From Absidia repens (lineage: Eukaryota > Mucoromycota > Mucoromycetes > Mucorales > Cunninghamellaceae), in contig MCGE01000004.1 of NCBI GenBank assembly GCA_002105175.1, positions 1,984,001-2,048,000 of the forward strand: a stretch of DNA of 64,000 nucleotides, in the 5' to 3' direction. A model generated the notes under the pieces. The model was not told the DNA's origin, did no database searches, and was given only the letters and a program-made list of their open reading frames with translations. Of this stretch, positions 1 through 11,902 are shown in pieces. Within the stretch, counting starts at the first letter, position 1, and each line of letters begins with the position of its first letter. The position numbers and the translations under genes are program-made.

Positions 1-70
1 GCGTGGAGGAAGATTTTTATTATGTTTGATCTCGTCTAACCGTGTATTTTTATTTTTATTTTATATATAG

Positions 71-193
71 GATACCTATAAACGCATTTGGAAAACAAAA
101 TCGTCCTCATCCTCCTCTTCTTTGAAATTTTCTTTGGGCAAGATGTTCAAATTCGGTGGTGGCAGCAAGAAACAAGAAGTGCCTATCCATTGA
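71..193 (+). CDS. 3'-terminal exon of an upstream gene (partial, unidentified)
   Basis: An open frame follows a TATATAG acceptor and ends at TGA 191-193. It encodes a basic, Ser/Gly-rich tail containing a seven-Ser run, then KMFKFGGGSKKQE and a PIH C terminus. An AATAAA polyadenylation signal lies 130 nt downstream at 322-327, which fits the end of a plus-strand transcript entering from outside the window. I do not recognise the protein. The other frames contain stops. The exon call rests on one acceptor and one frame, so it is tentative. Confidence 0.4.
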   Translation, partial: DTYKRIWKTKSSSSSSSLKFSLGKMFKFGGGSKKQEVPIH

Positions 194-489
194 ATATATG
201 GTACCCCCCATTTCTTATTATTATTATTACTATTATTATTATCACTATTATTATCATCCACTTATTATCCCTTTAGTTTAGTTTTATTGTCTCTTCTTAT
301 ATTGCCCTTTTGTTTCTTACGAATAAAATATTTATCTTGCCTTGAAAAAAAAAAAAGTCTTTGTCATTACTGATGGCCAGCAAACATTGGAGCTCCGCCC
401 GCTCTCCTTGCCTTTTTCACCGATTTTTTTTTTCTTTCTTCTTTCTAACCAATAGAACAATTCAAGACTTTAATTCAATAAGATACACC

Positions 490-1565
490 ATGCAAAAACT
501 AAAGAACAACTTCGATCCTACACAAGAAGACCATGATTCGTAAGATGACGCTCTTGCAAGATATCACGAATCCAGCGTCAGCGAAGATCTCCATTGATTT
601 CAACTTATTCTTTTTTTGATGTATAGGTATTTCAAAAAGCAGTTAAAGGACCAAAACAACAAGATTGAAGATCTACAGAGAACTCAAGCTGTGCTACAAG
701 CTCAAGGACATACACAGACTCAAGGCTCCTCATTGACATTAGCCAACATGGTAATACAACATTTATAAAATAAACTAGGATCTTTTCATACTAGCACATA
801 TGCAATACTAACCCTATCTAAACTTCTCTTCGCCTCGGCATGTTTTTTTTTTTTTTTTTTTTTTTTTTCCTTCTCTCACTTTTTGGTTTCTGATCTAGGC
901 TCTAGGACTACTAGGTGACTTGATGGATGAATGCATATATGATGTATTATCGGATGTGCATAAGGATGTGAAGCAATCATATGACATTTGCCAAATTTGC
1001 CAAACTGCCTGTCGATATCATGGTAAATATATATATATGATCATAATTTCTTGTTTCATTAACTGGTTCTTTGTTGTTTGCAGTTCAAAAACCTGGATGT
1101 GATATATTTGGAAAAAGCTACAACGTCAACAATTTACCTTCTTATGAATGTGTGAATTGTCAAAAAATGATTGCGTCCACTCGCTATGCGCCTCATTTAG
1201 AAAAGTGTCTTGGTCTTGCTGGTCGTCAATCAAGCCGCGTAGCAAATCGAAGGTAAAAAAAAAAAAAATCTTGAATAAAATAGATAGCCATTATGAAGAA
1301 ACAACAGCTTGACCTTGATTTTGTGTGTATGTATTGATTGGATAGGATGGTCTCTTCACCAAGCTCGTCTGTTGATTACAGTAGCGATTCAAACGACGAT
1401 CGGAAACGGAAAAAGCTACCTTCTTCAGTAAGTTTGCGTGTGTGTATGTAACTTCTAAATTCACTGGTTTTTTTTTTTTTGTTTTTGTTTATTACACTTT
1501 TGTGTTTATAGCCTCTATTGAATGGATCTAAATTGAAGAAACATAGACTTTTTGATGATGTTTAG
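490..1565 (+). CDS. SGF11: SAGA-associated factor 11 (Sgf11), DUB-module zinc-finger protein
   Basis: Six exons (490-539, 627-750, 899-1022, 1084-1252, 1346-1427, 1512-1565) join in frame to about 200 aa. The first two exons encode a Lys/Gln-rich predicted helix. Exon 3 gives an amphipathic helix (LLGDLMDECIYDVLSDVH) like the Sgf11 N-terminal helix that packs into the SAGA deubiquitinase module with Sus1 and Ubp8. Exon 4 carries the Sgf11-type zinc finger: YECVNCQ, then RYAPHLEKCLG, then an SSRVANRR basic patch that in yeast contacts the nucleosome. The tail is basic (KRKKL, KLKKHR). The zinc finger is diagnostic of the Sgf11/ATXN7L3 family; the role in H2B deubiquitination is inferred from the family. 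An AATAAA lies at 1767-1772. The start is the first ATG giving a continuous model, and the N-terminal exons are less certain than exons 3-6. Confidence 0.82.
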
Positions 1566-2258
1566 GGGACCCTTGCTGGACAAAGAACCTCCCCCCCCCC
1601 ATTGGATTGGTTGCTTTAGATATGTATATACTATAGCCCCTACCCCATCTCCCATCTCCCAACTCCAATCATTATTCTCTCTCCTAGTTTAGATTTCATT
1701 ATTTAGTTGTTATATAGTTTTTTGTTTATTTTGGTTTATGATTTGTATGTAGACTTGTGTTTTCAAAATAAAAGCCAGCATTGATTTATTATCTTTTACC
1801 ATCTTTTAAAATATAACCCATACATGTCGTCATTACAGCACTATATCCTCATTTCATAAGGTCACTCATGAATCACCATCAATAACAGTGATATTATTGT
1901 TTTGATAATTAACATCATCACATCAATCCTAATCGTCCCAATCATTCTCCATCCACACTAATAGATCAATAATACAATCATCACCCCTGTACTACCCATC
2001 AAATCATCAATATTGCCGTCATATGTCATCAAAATAAATATTTTATTGTCTTATCATCGCTATTGTTTTTTATTTTTTATTGCTATCGTTGAGGGAATAA
2101 TTGACTATACTAAAAGTTATAAGAATATATGGAGACTATGCGAAGGGAAAGGGGATAAAACAAGGGAGAACGGAGGGAAGGAAATCAGCTAGTTAGAAGG
2201 TCCATGGGAGTTTTTTGTGATTGTTAGGTATCCTTGACTCCACCATCATCATCACTGT
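1566..2258. other. Intergenic, 3' UTR and spacer
   Basis: The SGF11 3' UTR with AATAAA at 1767-1772 is followed by A/T-rich ATCA-repeat-like sequence (about 1800-2050). I see no coding potential. Confidence 0.6.
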
Positions 2259-2955
2259 TCATCGGGTTTATACGGGTAAGGACGGATAAGTGCAAGTCGA
2301 ATACACGCGTCATCACACGAAGTATTCTCAGGTTGTGGTCGCAAATATAGTCGATCTAACCATGCTTCAGCTCGTTGCATCGCACCGGAAAGACAGTAGG
2401 TCCACTGATTCTTTGACATAAGTTCAATAATCGCAATATTGTATCCTCATGTTTCCTTCTGTTTTGACCACTTTTGGTTGCTGATGGTATGGGTGAATTT
2501 GTTGGCGACGTTGTAGTGGATTGAAAATCATTCAAAGAGGCCTAACAATTGAAGTGATTTGTTTCAATACATCCGAATATCCATAGTTTACCCCACCCCC
2601 TCTTTTTTTTTTTCCCTTACCTATCGAATCGGCAAGTTCAAAATACGTCCACTAACGTCCATATTTGTATGATCGATGCGCAAGCAATATCTTCCTGCTG
2701 CCGAACTGGAGCCCGCCCTCAACTGCTACTACATGCTACCCGCAGCGGACCTGTCTTGGCCGATAGTATTTCTGCTGACTACTGATGACTTGGGAAAGCT
2801 GCGAACGGATGTTGGCGATGCACAATGGTGAGACCGGGATAGAGTGTATGGAGGAGGAGCCTTGACGTCATTACTGCAGAGTACAAGACAATCGGGTCTT
2901 GATCCCAAAATGGACGAGATTGTGATCTTGAGTCATGCTGTTGAACATCATGCAT
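2259..2955 (-). pseudogene. Decayed protein-coding gene, unidentified
   Basis: Reading the minus strand from an ATG at 2955, the frame is open for about 58 codons (MHDVQQHD... then PFWDQDPIVLYSAV) and then hits TAG. Coding-looking sequence resumes in other frames. After an apparent intron (donor GTAAGG near 2625, acceptor TTAG at 2542), a segment containing TKSGQNRRKHEDTILRLLNLC runs into a one-base frame change near 2410. It continues as QWTYCLSGAMQRAEAWLDRL and DDACIRLALIRPYPYK to a stop at 2259-2261. Composition and codon use look like real protein, but several frame breaks are needed. I do not recognise the family. It could instead be a live gene with sequencing errors. Confidence 0.35.
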
Positions 2956-3035
2956 TTATATATCTATATAATTTGGCAACCGGGTGAGCGACAGTACAAA
3001 GAAAGAAAAAGAAAGGGAAACAGAGGACATTATAC

Positions 3036-3080
<45 letters not shown>

Positions 3081-3802
3081 ATTTTTTTAAAGCAATCGCT
3101 GTTTCAATAACCAAAACATTTCGCATGCGTACTTCCAGACTTCGGCACCTTATCTGTTTCAATCGTCAAACTACCCAGTATTTGAAGTTGTTGCTTTCTA
3201 CAACTGTATCCTAAACTACGATTGTGCAAAATAAAAAACATATGTTCACTTACTATGTCGATGGAATGGTGTGAAGTCCATGAAACCTCCAACAAAAAGG
3301 CTTATCACAACTTTTTGGTTATATACTTGAATGACATGCTTGAGCAAAATAACCAGTCCTCTTTTTCCAATTAATTTGTAAGTAAAGAATAAGTAACGGT
3401 AAACAATATAAGTGAAAAAAAAAAAATAGCACTTTGAGATTACGTGCTAATTATCATAAGCTTATTTGGCATTTCGTTGCGTTGACAAAATCTTAAAGAG
3501 AATGCGGAGAATAAACTATTTCAGGTACCAATATTTTTTTTCTTTTCTGACAGGGGCACACCACTGACATGTTCCACTCGACCATTTCATTTTTTATTTA
3601 ATGTTTGGTATTTATTTATGAAGATATAAAGAGTGAGCCAAATTGGTAGTGACTCCCACGATTTGATTGGATGTGTTCAGATGATACCCTCCGATTAAAT
3701 ACAAAACCCCTGTCAAGAACAACATCGTCTCACTTCACTGAAGTACAATTATCTTAACCCTTTCTTCTTAACCTTGGAACTTTTTGTTGCTTTTTTAATA
3801 AA
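2956..3802. other. Intergenic, with a 34-nt poly-A tract
   Basis: It holds a poly-A run near 3039-3073 and A/T-rich sequence. The final 150 nt before 3803 form the leader of the phosphate transporter, with pyrimidine-rich stretches. I see no gene. Confidence 0.5.
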
Positions 3803-6800
3803 ATGAAATTTTCTCATTCACTCATTTTGAATGCGGTACCAGATTGGATAGAATACTATATAGAGTAAATAAATAGAGCATCTATCAGTTTGTATAAACG
3901 GCACTGACAAACAAAAACAACTTTTTATCTAGTTATGATCATCTCAAAAAGATAGTATACAAAATCGAAAGGATCAGAGTCCAAACGCAAAATAGAGATA
4001 CGCAACATCAATTGGAAAGTCAACATCTCATAGATGGTCGACAAGAGACGACTGGTCTACCATCGACCACTGCGACAGCAACGGCACGCAAAGAAGGAGT
4101 GAACATTGGCGGCACGACTACATATGACGAAGAAGAGGAAGACGATGATAATAGAATGTTTTTAAAAGAGCTCGATAAGCAATTGGATAAGATCACTGAC
4201 TTTTTTCACAAGAAGGCCAAGGAAATATTGCAAGACGCTAGTACTTTGCATGATCAATTTGAGGGATTTGGAATCCCGCTTTCAACCCCAGACGACGGCG
4301 CTCCGACGCCAGCCGGTGTGGGCGAAAGTGATTTAAGAAAACTCGATTCAATTTTGTGTGGCGGCCGCGATCCTTCTCTTTCTCTTCCTAACCAACCTAA
4401 CAGCATTGGCTCACCTCATGATTTGGAAAACGTGAATCTAAGGGAACAACAACAACATGATGATGAAGAAACACGACCAAGCAGTAGCCATGGTGGTCGT
4501 TCTACTCGCCGGTCCAATTCGATTAGTTTTTTTTCACGTGGTCATCGATTATCCTCTGCTACCACAGCTGCGGCTAGTTCGACAAGATTATCTCCACCCA
4601 TGCGGCCACGTAGACGATCAGAAACAGTGCAAGGTCAGATTCAACAACAGTTTTGGGACAGGTCACATCCTCATCATCAACGTGGACAGCCAGATTCACC
4701 GACGCAATTAGCAGCCAATGACATTGCCACGTTCAATCAATACTACAATTTTCGTGCCAGGTGTGCCGCCACATTCATCTCGTTATCCGAACTCAGAGCC
4801 TATGTGGACATTAATCGAACCGGGTTTGACAAGATCTTGAAGAAATGGGACAAGGTGACAGGCTCGAATCTACGCAAAACATACTATGAGAAGATGGTCA
4901 CGACAGCCGATCCCTTTTTACCGGAACAAAATCAAGAACTGGACAAGGCCATTGTGTTGGTACGTGATATGTATGCGGCGGTTTTTACGCATGGTGATGT
5001 TCATGCTGCCACTGGTGAATTGAAGCTTCATATGCGGGACCATATCCAGTTTGAACGAACAACAGTGTGGAAGGACTTGGTTGGTAAAGAACGGCTCACC
5101 TTGGATGCTCATGCGGATGAAGAACAGCCCGGTTACGCTCTGCCTTGGTTTGGTCTTTTTGTCACAAAAAGTGCAATCCGCCGTCTTTGCTTCTTAGTCA
5201 TTGCTGTCATTCCTTTTGCGGTCTTCATGTCCATCGATGTGTTTGATGACGTGCCTGCTTCCAAATGCCTGGGTCTTTTGTTATTTGCTGCTATTATGTG
5301 GGCACTTGAAGTAAAAAACAATATAAACAGGAGGTCGGAAAATAGAGAAGATGAATCTTACTAATTTTAATTCTTGTTCTTAGGTCCTTCCTATCTATGC
5401 TACATCTTATTTGATTGTCCTGCTGATTCCTACGATGGACATTGTGAAGCAAAATGGGGTATTAGTGGATGCGAAAACTGCGTCGAAACTTGTCTTCCAA
5501 AGTATGTTTAATGGAACAATCATGGTGCTTTTGGGTGGGTTTGCTATTGCCGCTGCTCTTAGCAAACATGGAATTGCTCGTGCTTTTGCGTCGGTCATCT
5601 TGGCTCGTGCTGGAAAAAAGCCTTCTGTGGTCGTTCTTGTCAATATGTATCTCGCTGCCTTTTTGAGTATGTGGATCAGTAATGTCGCTACCCCTGTCCT
5701 ATGTACCACTTTGGTTGGTGTAAGTCATTCTAAATATATATATATATATATATATACCAAAACAGAAAAATTCCAAAATATTTCATTCATAAATTCATCA
5801 TTATTTTATTTTATTGTTTTGGGGGATTTAGCCCATTCTTCGCACATTACCACCAAATTCGACGGTTGGACCCTGTTTGATCCTTGGCATAGGTACAGTT
5901 TTTTGTTAAAAAAAAGAAAAGTGGTGTTGGGAGTTAGGGTAAGTCGATTCATCGCCTTTTTTTTTTTTTTTTTTTTTTTTGTTAGCACTTGCGTCATGTA
6001 TCGGGGGACTGACTTCACCCATTTCATCACCACAAAATATTATCACCATCAACATCATGCAACCGAATCCAGGGTGGGGAACGTGGTTTGCGGCGGCATT
6101 GCCTATTGCTGTCATCACCGTGGTAACCACGTGGGGCTGCTTGTTACTCTATTTCCGTCCTCATCGTGTCACACCTCGATTAAATTCGATCCGATCTCAT
6201 GAAGTGGGGTGCCCTAATATCACTCAAATATTTGTCTCTGCGGTGTGTTTGGCAACCATTGGATTATGGTGTAGTGAATCGACTTTAATTGATTTCTGGG
6301 GTGATAACGGTGTTATTGCTGCAATTCCTTTTGTCTTGTTCTTTGGCACAGGTGTGCTGGCGAAGACTGATTTGAATAACTTTTTATGGCCCGTGGTTAT
6401 TTTGGCTCAAGGTGGCATGGCTCTTGGGTTTGTAAGTACTGTCTTATCACCGGAAGTGAGGGAGGGACATAAACTGGATAAATGAAGACTAAACCGAGAT
6501 ATGATTTTTATTGGGGTGGGCTATGTAGGCAGTTGGAAGTTCTGGATTATTGGATATCATTGGTCATCGTATTGCGGCAGGTGTGGATCATTTGGATGCA
6601 TTATCAATTATATTTATCTTCGGGATCATTGTTTTGGTATTTGCGACATTTGTTAGTCATACCGTGGCCGCTTTGATTATATTGCCAATTGTCCAGCAGG
6701 TCGGTAAATCATTGGTCCCTCCTCATCCTAATCTATTAGTGATGGTAAGAAAACATGGCTATATATATATATAAAAAGGTGAATGACTAACTCAACACAT

Positions 6801-7027
6801 ACTTTTTTTTTTGATATTAGGTGACAGGACTTGTTAGCTCTGTGGCGATGGGACTGCCCATTTCAGGATTTCCCAATATGAACGCCTTCATGCTTGAAGA
6901 TCCAACTGGAAAACCGTATTTGACTGTTAAGGACTTTGTCATGTGTGGTGTTCCAGCTTCCATTATTGCGGGTGTCATCACTATCCTTTTGGGTTACGGA
7001 ATTATTAGTGGTGTTATCAGTGGTTAG
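3803..7027 (+). CDS. SPX-domain, SLC13-type low-affinity phosphate transporter (Pho87/Pho90/Pho91-like)
   Basis: Seven exons (3803-3864, 3933-5310, 5384-5719, 5832-5892, 5986-6431, 6529-6744, 6821-7027) join in frame to 901 aa, close to yeast Pho91 (894) and Pho87 (923). The N terminus MKFSHSLILNAVPDWIEYYI followed by YDHLKKIVYKIE is a classic SPX domain, the inositol-pyrophosphate/phosphate sensor. A Ser/Gln-rich linker follows, then about a dozen hydrophobic segments from residue 385 on, with SLC13/DASS motifs such as SMWISNVATPVL, LPPNSTVGPCL and GLPISGFPNMN. The family imports phosphate, or in the Pho91 case exports it from the vacuole; the sequence alone does not say which membrane. The ATG at 3803 is chosen because it gives an intact SPX start; without exon 1 the SPX motif would be truncated. 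An AATAAA sits at 7106-7111. Confidence 0.93.
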
Positions 7028-7160
7028 TTTTAGAGTATAAATTCAATGAGTAGAATAGACATATATACCCCGCCGCTCTAGTTACTTTTTATATATGTAG
7101 TATATAATAAAGCTATAGTTTAACTGGATTCTCTGAGTATTATCTTTTATATGTGTACAT

Positions 7161-7230
7161 GTGTGTGTCTGTGTGTGTCTTTGTGTGTCTTTGTGTGTCT
7201 TTGTGTGTCTTTGTGTGTCTTTGTGTGTCT
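7161..7230. repeat. Tandem decamer TTGTGTGTCT
   Basis: About seven copies of a 10-nt GT-rich unit lie just downstream of the transporter's poly(A) signal. It has the look of a microsatellite that grew by slippage. Confidence 0.85.
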
Positions 7231-7449
7231 GTATGTATATACAAAATAACCATTTATTACTACTATGAGAAATTGTGATCACGTAGATTGCTGTATTTCA
7301 TCTGGAATATAAGATAAACTTTGATGAATGGGTGACCCTTGAGCTCAACTGGCTACAGTTTGGGCTTCTTCTTTTTTCTTATTATTATTATTATACCACA
7401 TGGAAAGCAAAGTAACAATAAATATAACGACTGGATAAATATAGTATTT

Positions 7450-8366
7450 CCAGTCTACTTGATTTTAAGCTGTCTTTAGGCAATGGGACACCGGGGAAGT
7501 AGTCACTGATAAGCTAGAGAGTAGTTAAAAAAAGATCTATAGCGACGATCGCGCGCACAGAACAACTTAAGTACATTTTGTATAAGTGGTCTAGGAGGAA
7601 TATAGCTATCGTTGATAGTAGTGCATGATCTAAGACTGTCATACAGTGTACAAAACTTTGGGGGAGAATATCATAGTGAGTGAACTAGAAAACAAGTATT
7701 TGATAAGGCACTCACAAAACAACTAATAGCGATGTTGCTTACTATATGATGGGTCAGAGGTTATTTTATAAAATATATATATTTTATTGCCGCATATTGA
7801 TAAACATTAAAACTAAAGACGAGGGGTTCGCTGTAACTAGTGACTCAAGGAAAGGGAAAAATCAATTGACGAAACAAGAGGGACAATAATAAAAATAGAT
7901 TTAATATATTGTGCAATACATAGGACTGTGGAGAAAAATCATTTGATGAAGTACAACAACAGTCAACACTAATCAAAAGAAGCAATGGTAGTAAAAACGG
8001 AATATACTGCACAAGGCAATAGACAGACTAAATGGAACGCTTTTCCTTGAAGCAAGTAAAAAGAGACATATTTTATTCAGATGTAGATACAAACTATGAA
8101 CAAGCTAACCCTAAACAACGCTAATGAGGCTCCAAGAAGTCAACTAATGGAACCTTAAGATCCTAGATCCAAAATGAAAGGGTTCCACATGCATCTTGTA
8201 ATCCCTGAGCTAAAACCATTTTTAAACTAGTCCTGATACAATTCTAGGTCCAAAATAACCCCGTAGAAGTTGAATGGTGGAAAAAAAAAAAAAAAAAAAA
8301 AAAGAAAGAGAGAGCGAAACAATTAAAAATTGGAAGTAAATAGAATTACACGTGGGCGGGATTTGA
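7450..8366 (-). repeat. Dispersed repeat family, copy A
   Basis: On the minus strand the element starts at 8366 with ATTTCAAATCCCGCCCACGTG. It then has a poly-T tract (8280-8304 as A on plus) and the family core, seen on plus as CCAAAATGAAAGGGTTCC..CATGCATCTTGTAATCCCTGAGCT (about 8170-8215). The distal part (AGTAGTCACTGATAAGC, 7499-7515) matches the distal part of copies D and E. There is no open frame of note. The boundary at 7450 is approximate. Confidence 0.75.
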
Positions 8367-8844
8367 AATGTTTTATTTTTGGCCTCTGGTGAGCGTTTAT
8401 TGTTTTTCAGTGGTGACCCTTTTTATCAACACTGTGCGGCAATATCAACACTATGGGAGTTTGTATTTTTTTATGGAATCAACCACCATATTTCAACAAG
8501 GGCATCACAGCTGTTTTCTCCTCTTGACACCCTGTAGACTAATCATGGAACAATTGGGCCTGGTTTAGTTACTACTTCACGGTAGAATAGTCTGCTACTC
8601 AACAAATGATAGCTTACCCTTTTTTATTGGACCAGCATATTTAGCTTGTTTTTATTCCACAACAGGACACAAACAGCACTCGCATGCCCCTAATCTCCAC
8701 ACAATTAGATATATATCATAGTATTATCATTAGACTAGTATAGTTGCCATAGGCTATATCTACATTATAATAAAATATATCTTGTCCCTTTGCCTTTACA
8801 TCGCTTCTCATCTGTTTAGTCTGTCTTGTCTAATATGTATATGT

Positions 8845-8886
<42 letters not shown>

Positions 8887-9537
8887 TAGACCCGAGGCTC
8901 CATCGATCAACCGCATTACTCTGTACTCCGTCTACTGTACTATACTCGATATCTAAGCATCTGGGTGGAAAGATTCCTTGAATGGTTAACGGCTGAGGAA
9001 GGGGTGTAAAATAATCCAGTGAAGAAAGCATCTAAAAGAAGCAATGATAACCACATAAAAATGTGGTGATTGAAGCCCTCTGGAAGGTATTTAGTTTATC
9101 TGCTAACAGTTCCCTTTCTGTCTCCCTGTTTTTTTTTTTGTTTTTTTTTTTTGGTAAACACTGTGGTCCTGCTATTCCTTGACCGTCCCAAACCAACCAT
9201 CTTTAAATGCCTATTTTCATAAAATTACAACTACAAGCCAAACGCATAACCTTGTTCCTTTCACCTTTACTTCAACTATGCGGTTAAAAGTTGTATTGCC
9301 ATATAAAATAAAAATTCTTGGCAATTTCAGTGAGATCCCATTATTTACGTTCATGTGGAACTGCACCATCTGATCAGCACATACACACCATAAATCTCTT
9401 GCAAATATCATATCATCCATGTGGATAATAAATAATACTAATAAGCATACAATCAAAAGAAGGATGATAGTAATAGTACAATGTAAAAAAGAGTTTTATT
9501 AAAAGATATTGTAAATAAAACTAAAACTAAAACTTGA
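8367..9537. other. Intergenic, with a 37-nt poly-A tract
   Basis: Mostly A/T-rich sequence with a long poly-A run at about 8847-8883. Small ORFs of about 65-80 codons occur on both strands but lack family features or supporting splice structure. A TTTATT at 9495-9500 serves as the minus-strand poly(A) signal of ARPC3. Confidence 0.5.
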
Positions 9538-10371
9538 CTAAAGGGACAGGTTCATGAATTTGCGTTTTTGGAAGCACATCCACCATTTGCTTGGGAGACC
9601 GTCTTGATAAACAGCTTCCACCAATCGAAGGACCAATTCTTGACGAAGTTGTTGGATGTATTGTCGCATTTGATCTACGTAAATTAAAAAATGGTTAGTA
9701 ATAGAATCATTAACTTCCTATTTCCAGTTTCCTGAGAGCCTCACACACAAAATGATAATAATACCAGAAGTCATATTTACCTATTTGGAAGCGATCGCTA
9801 GGAGTTTGATACATGGCATTAAGAGGGAAAGAAGGATCGCCGGGGATGGAAAAGTTGGACACAGCCAAAGTACTGAGATTTTTCAAGGCATTGCCTTGGG
9901 GAGTAGATTTGTTCAGATTTTGTAAGCATTCAGATATGAAAAGAATCAAATAGATCAGTACCCGGTCAGCATTGCCCTTGATTTCAAAGTTGCGGAATAA
10001 ACAGTTGGCTCGGAATAAAGTGATGGCTTCATCAATGATATCGTCTGTTGAAGGGTCGGCTACAAGTCATATATTATATATAGATATCAAAAAGTTTCAA
10101 GATGAGGATGAGGACGATGATGAGGATACTAATAGTGTGTTCGTGTGTGTGTTTTTCTTACCCATAGGCGCGTTTCCTCTAAACTTGGTTTTGATAGGTA
10201 AAACGTACATGTTGGCAATTGATTGATAGTCGCCATCGTTGAATTGAGAATGGTAAGCCTAAAAGGTCGGTCAATGGCAATAAGGTAAACATAAAGAAGT
10301 CAGTTTGAATAATGATAAAGATGATAATCACTGTGTTTTTGTTGAATTAAATTAGTTGGCTTACCGGCATG
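9538..10371 (-). CDS. ARC18: Actin-related protein 2/3 complex subunit 3 (ARPC3, p21-Arc)
   Basis: Four exons on the minus strand (10371-10366, 10258-10162, 10059-9781, 9674-9538) join in frame to 172 aa, against 178 in human. Family landmarks run in order: [10 protein letters not shown], then [61 protein letters not shown] and the C-terminal [14 protein letters not shown]. It is a core subunit of the Arp2/3 complex, which nucleates branched actin at endocytic patches and hyphal tips. Exon 1 encodes only Met-Pro before a GTAAG donor; the start is fixed by the invariant MPAYHS. A gene this conserved leaves little doubt. Confidence 0.96.
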
Positions 10372-10870
10372 TTTATATAAAAGGGTGTCAGCAAAAATAA
10401 AAAGGATAAGAAAGTGAGATGAAGAAGCGTGTTCAGTAAAAAGAAAAAGAAGGCCAAGGTATTTTTTATTTTTATTTAGAGGCGGCGTTTTAATTCCTGC
10501 TGGCGACGCTGAACGTCCAGTATTATCTATGTAACTAGTTCATTGGAACATGTTTGAGTCTCCAAGAATCCCAGTATGGTGGACTTTATCTTCCAAGACA
10601 ACAGTTTATATAGAATTTTTCCAAAGATGCTTATCTTCACCGGTATATGCTCTCAAAATATGTACCCCTCCCCTTTCCCTTTCAAAGAGATAATAATATA
10701 ACAAACGATATCTATGCATATATACAATTGGTTTTTATTGTGTGAAGTCGAAAAAAAAAGGAAATAAGCTATGATGATATATAAATATATAATGTACAAA
10801 TTTTTTTGAAGAATAGTGCGAGAGTAATAGTTAAACTAAGTAACGCTAAGTGTTGATCACCATCACCGTT

Positions 10871-11542
10871 TCAACCCGATTTCTTGGCCAATTCAAATTT
10901 ATCGCGGTAAGTTCGTCGACGTACTATATGACCTGATGATACAAATGTTTTATGAATAGTGGAGGTTTTTTGAGTATTCTAAGAAGTGAAACAATACAGA
11001 AACGATAACCTTAGTTATATCACGTCTTTCGATTCCCCTGCCCTTTCCCTTTTTCTTTAACTCTTACCAGAGTGCTAGATTCTTCTTGACTTGAATATCC
11101 AGATGGAGTAGGAATGGGGAGTTTCCGTAAACTAGCATGCCATTTTTCCTATGACAATGATCCAGGTGAGTGGTTTTTTTTTTGTTTCTCCAGAGTGAGT
11201 ATGCTTTTTTTGTCTGACTATTTTTACCATTGCCAATTTTCTTGCCTTTTTTTCTGTTTCCAAGACCTTTTTACGCGCTGTATTGATCAAGTTGTATTCA
11301 AGTTCCTTTGCTTCCCACTGTGCTTTTTGCTTGAGATAAAGTGCCTCGTCATTTTCGCCCGAGGTAGTAGTACCGGGAGACTCTGTTGTTGCTGCTGCAG
11401 TTGTTGTTGTATCTGTCGTTGTATATTGGGTTTGATAAGGCCGCTGCCGTATTTGGCGTCGTTTCTTCAGTTTTAATTGTTTCCGATATACATGGCGTGG
11501 TAATCGTGTGGTTTGATCATGGTGGTCAGCGGTATCAGCCAT
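10871..11542 (-). CDS. Small basic coiled-coil protein, unidentified
   Basis: Three exons on the minus strand (11542-11228, 11148-11068, 10978-10871) join in frame to 167 aa. It starts MADTADHHDQTTRL, followed by a Lys/Arg-rich stretch (KLKKRRQIRQRP), a Thr-rich linker, and a charged helix with KAQWEAKELEYNL and KVLETEKKARK. A Ser-rich segment (PIPTPSGYSSQEESS) follows, then an RRRTYRDKFELAKK C terminus. The charge pattern suggests a nuclear or RNA-associated protein, possibly spliceosomal, but I recognise no domain. It is divergent from RPL5 with only 158 bp between the two starts, so the two probably share a promoter. Confidence 0.7.
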
Positions 11543-11700
11543 CAAAAAAAAAAAAAAAAAAAAAAAGAAAGACCTAGGTAAAAAATGTAAGCAGCACAGA
11601 AAGGCGGAATTTAAATTATTGTCAATTTTTTTTGGCTCAAAAATGTTGATTTTCTATTCCCAGGTTTTTTTCTTTCCTTTATTAGCCACGTCGATTCATC
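11543..11700. promoter_or_regulatory. Compact divergent promoter between the small basic protein and RPL5
   Basis: A 158-bp gap separates the two start codons. It contains a 23-nt poly-A tract at the minus-strand leader, and GGCGGAATTTAAAT at about 11603-11616. That sequence resembles the GCGGGATTT motif recurring elsewhere in the window. A pyrimidine-rich leader (TTTTTTTCTTTCCTTTATT) precedes the RPL5 ATG, as expected for a ribosomal-protein transcript. Confidence 0.45.
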
Positions 11701-11865
11701 ATGGTATGTATAAAGCGAAGGAATACCTTATCATCACAAGTTGATACTTGACGATTTAAAGGAAATAATAATGGATGAATACATGGATGAGATAGATGGG
11801 TGAATGGATGGACAGATGACTTGTGGGTTGATTGATTTGTACCAGTAGCGTAAATCTAACTCCTA

Positions 11866-11902
<37 letters not shown>

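Noticed and set aside
8355..8364. GCGGGATTT as a canonical E2F site
   Set aside because: It resembles but does not match TTTSSCGC, and the nearby genes are not a cell-cycle set; kept only as an unexplained motif.
9179..9373. 64-codon ORF with a QPSLNAYF sequence resembling a PCNA-binding box
   Set aside because: No splice partners or family, A/T-rich composition, and an equally long ORF on the other strand; probably chance.
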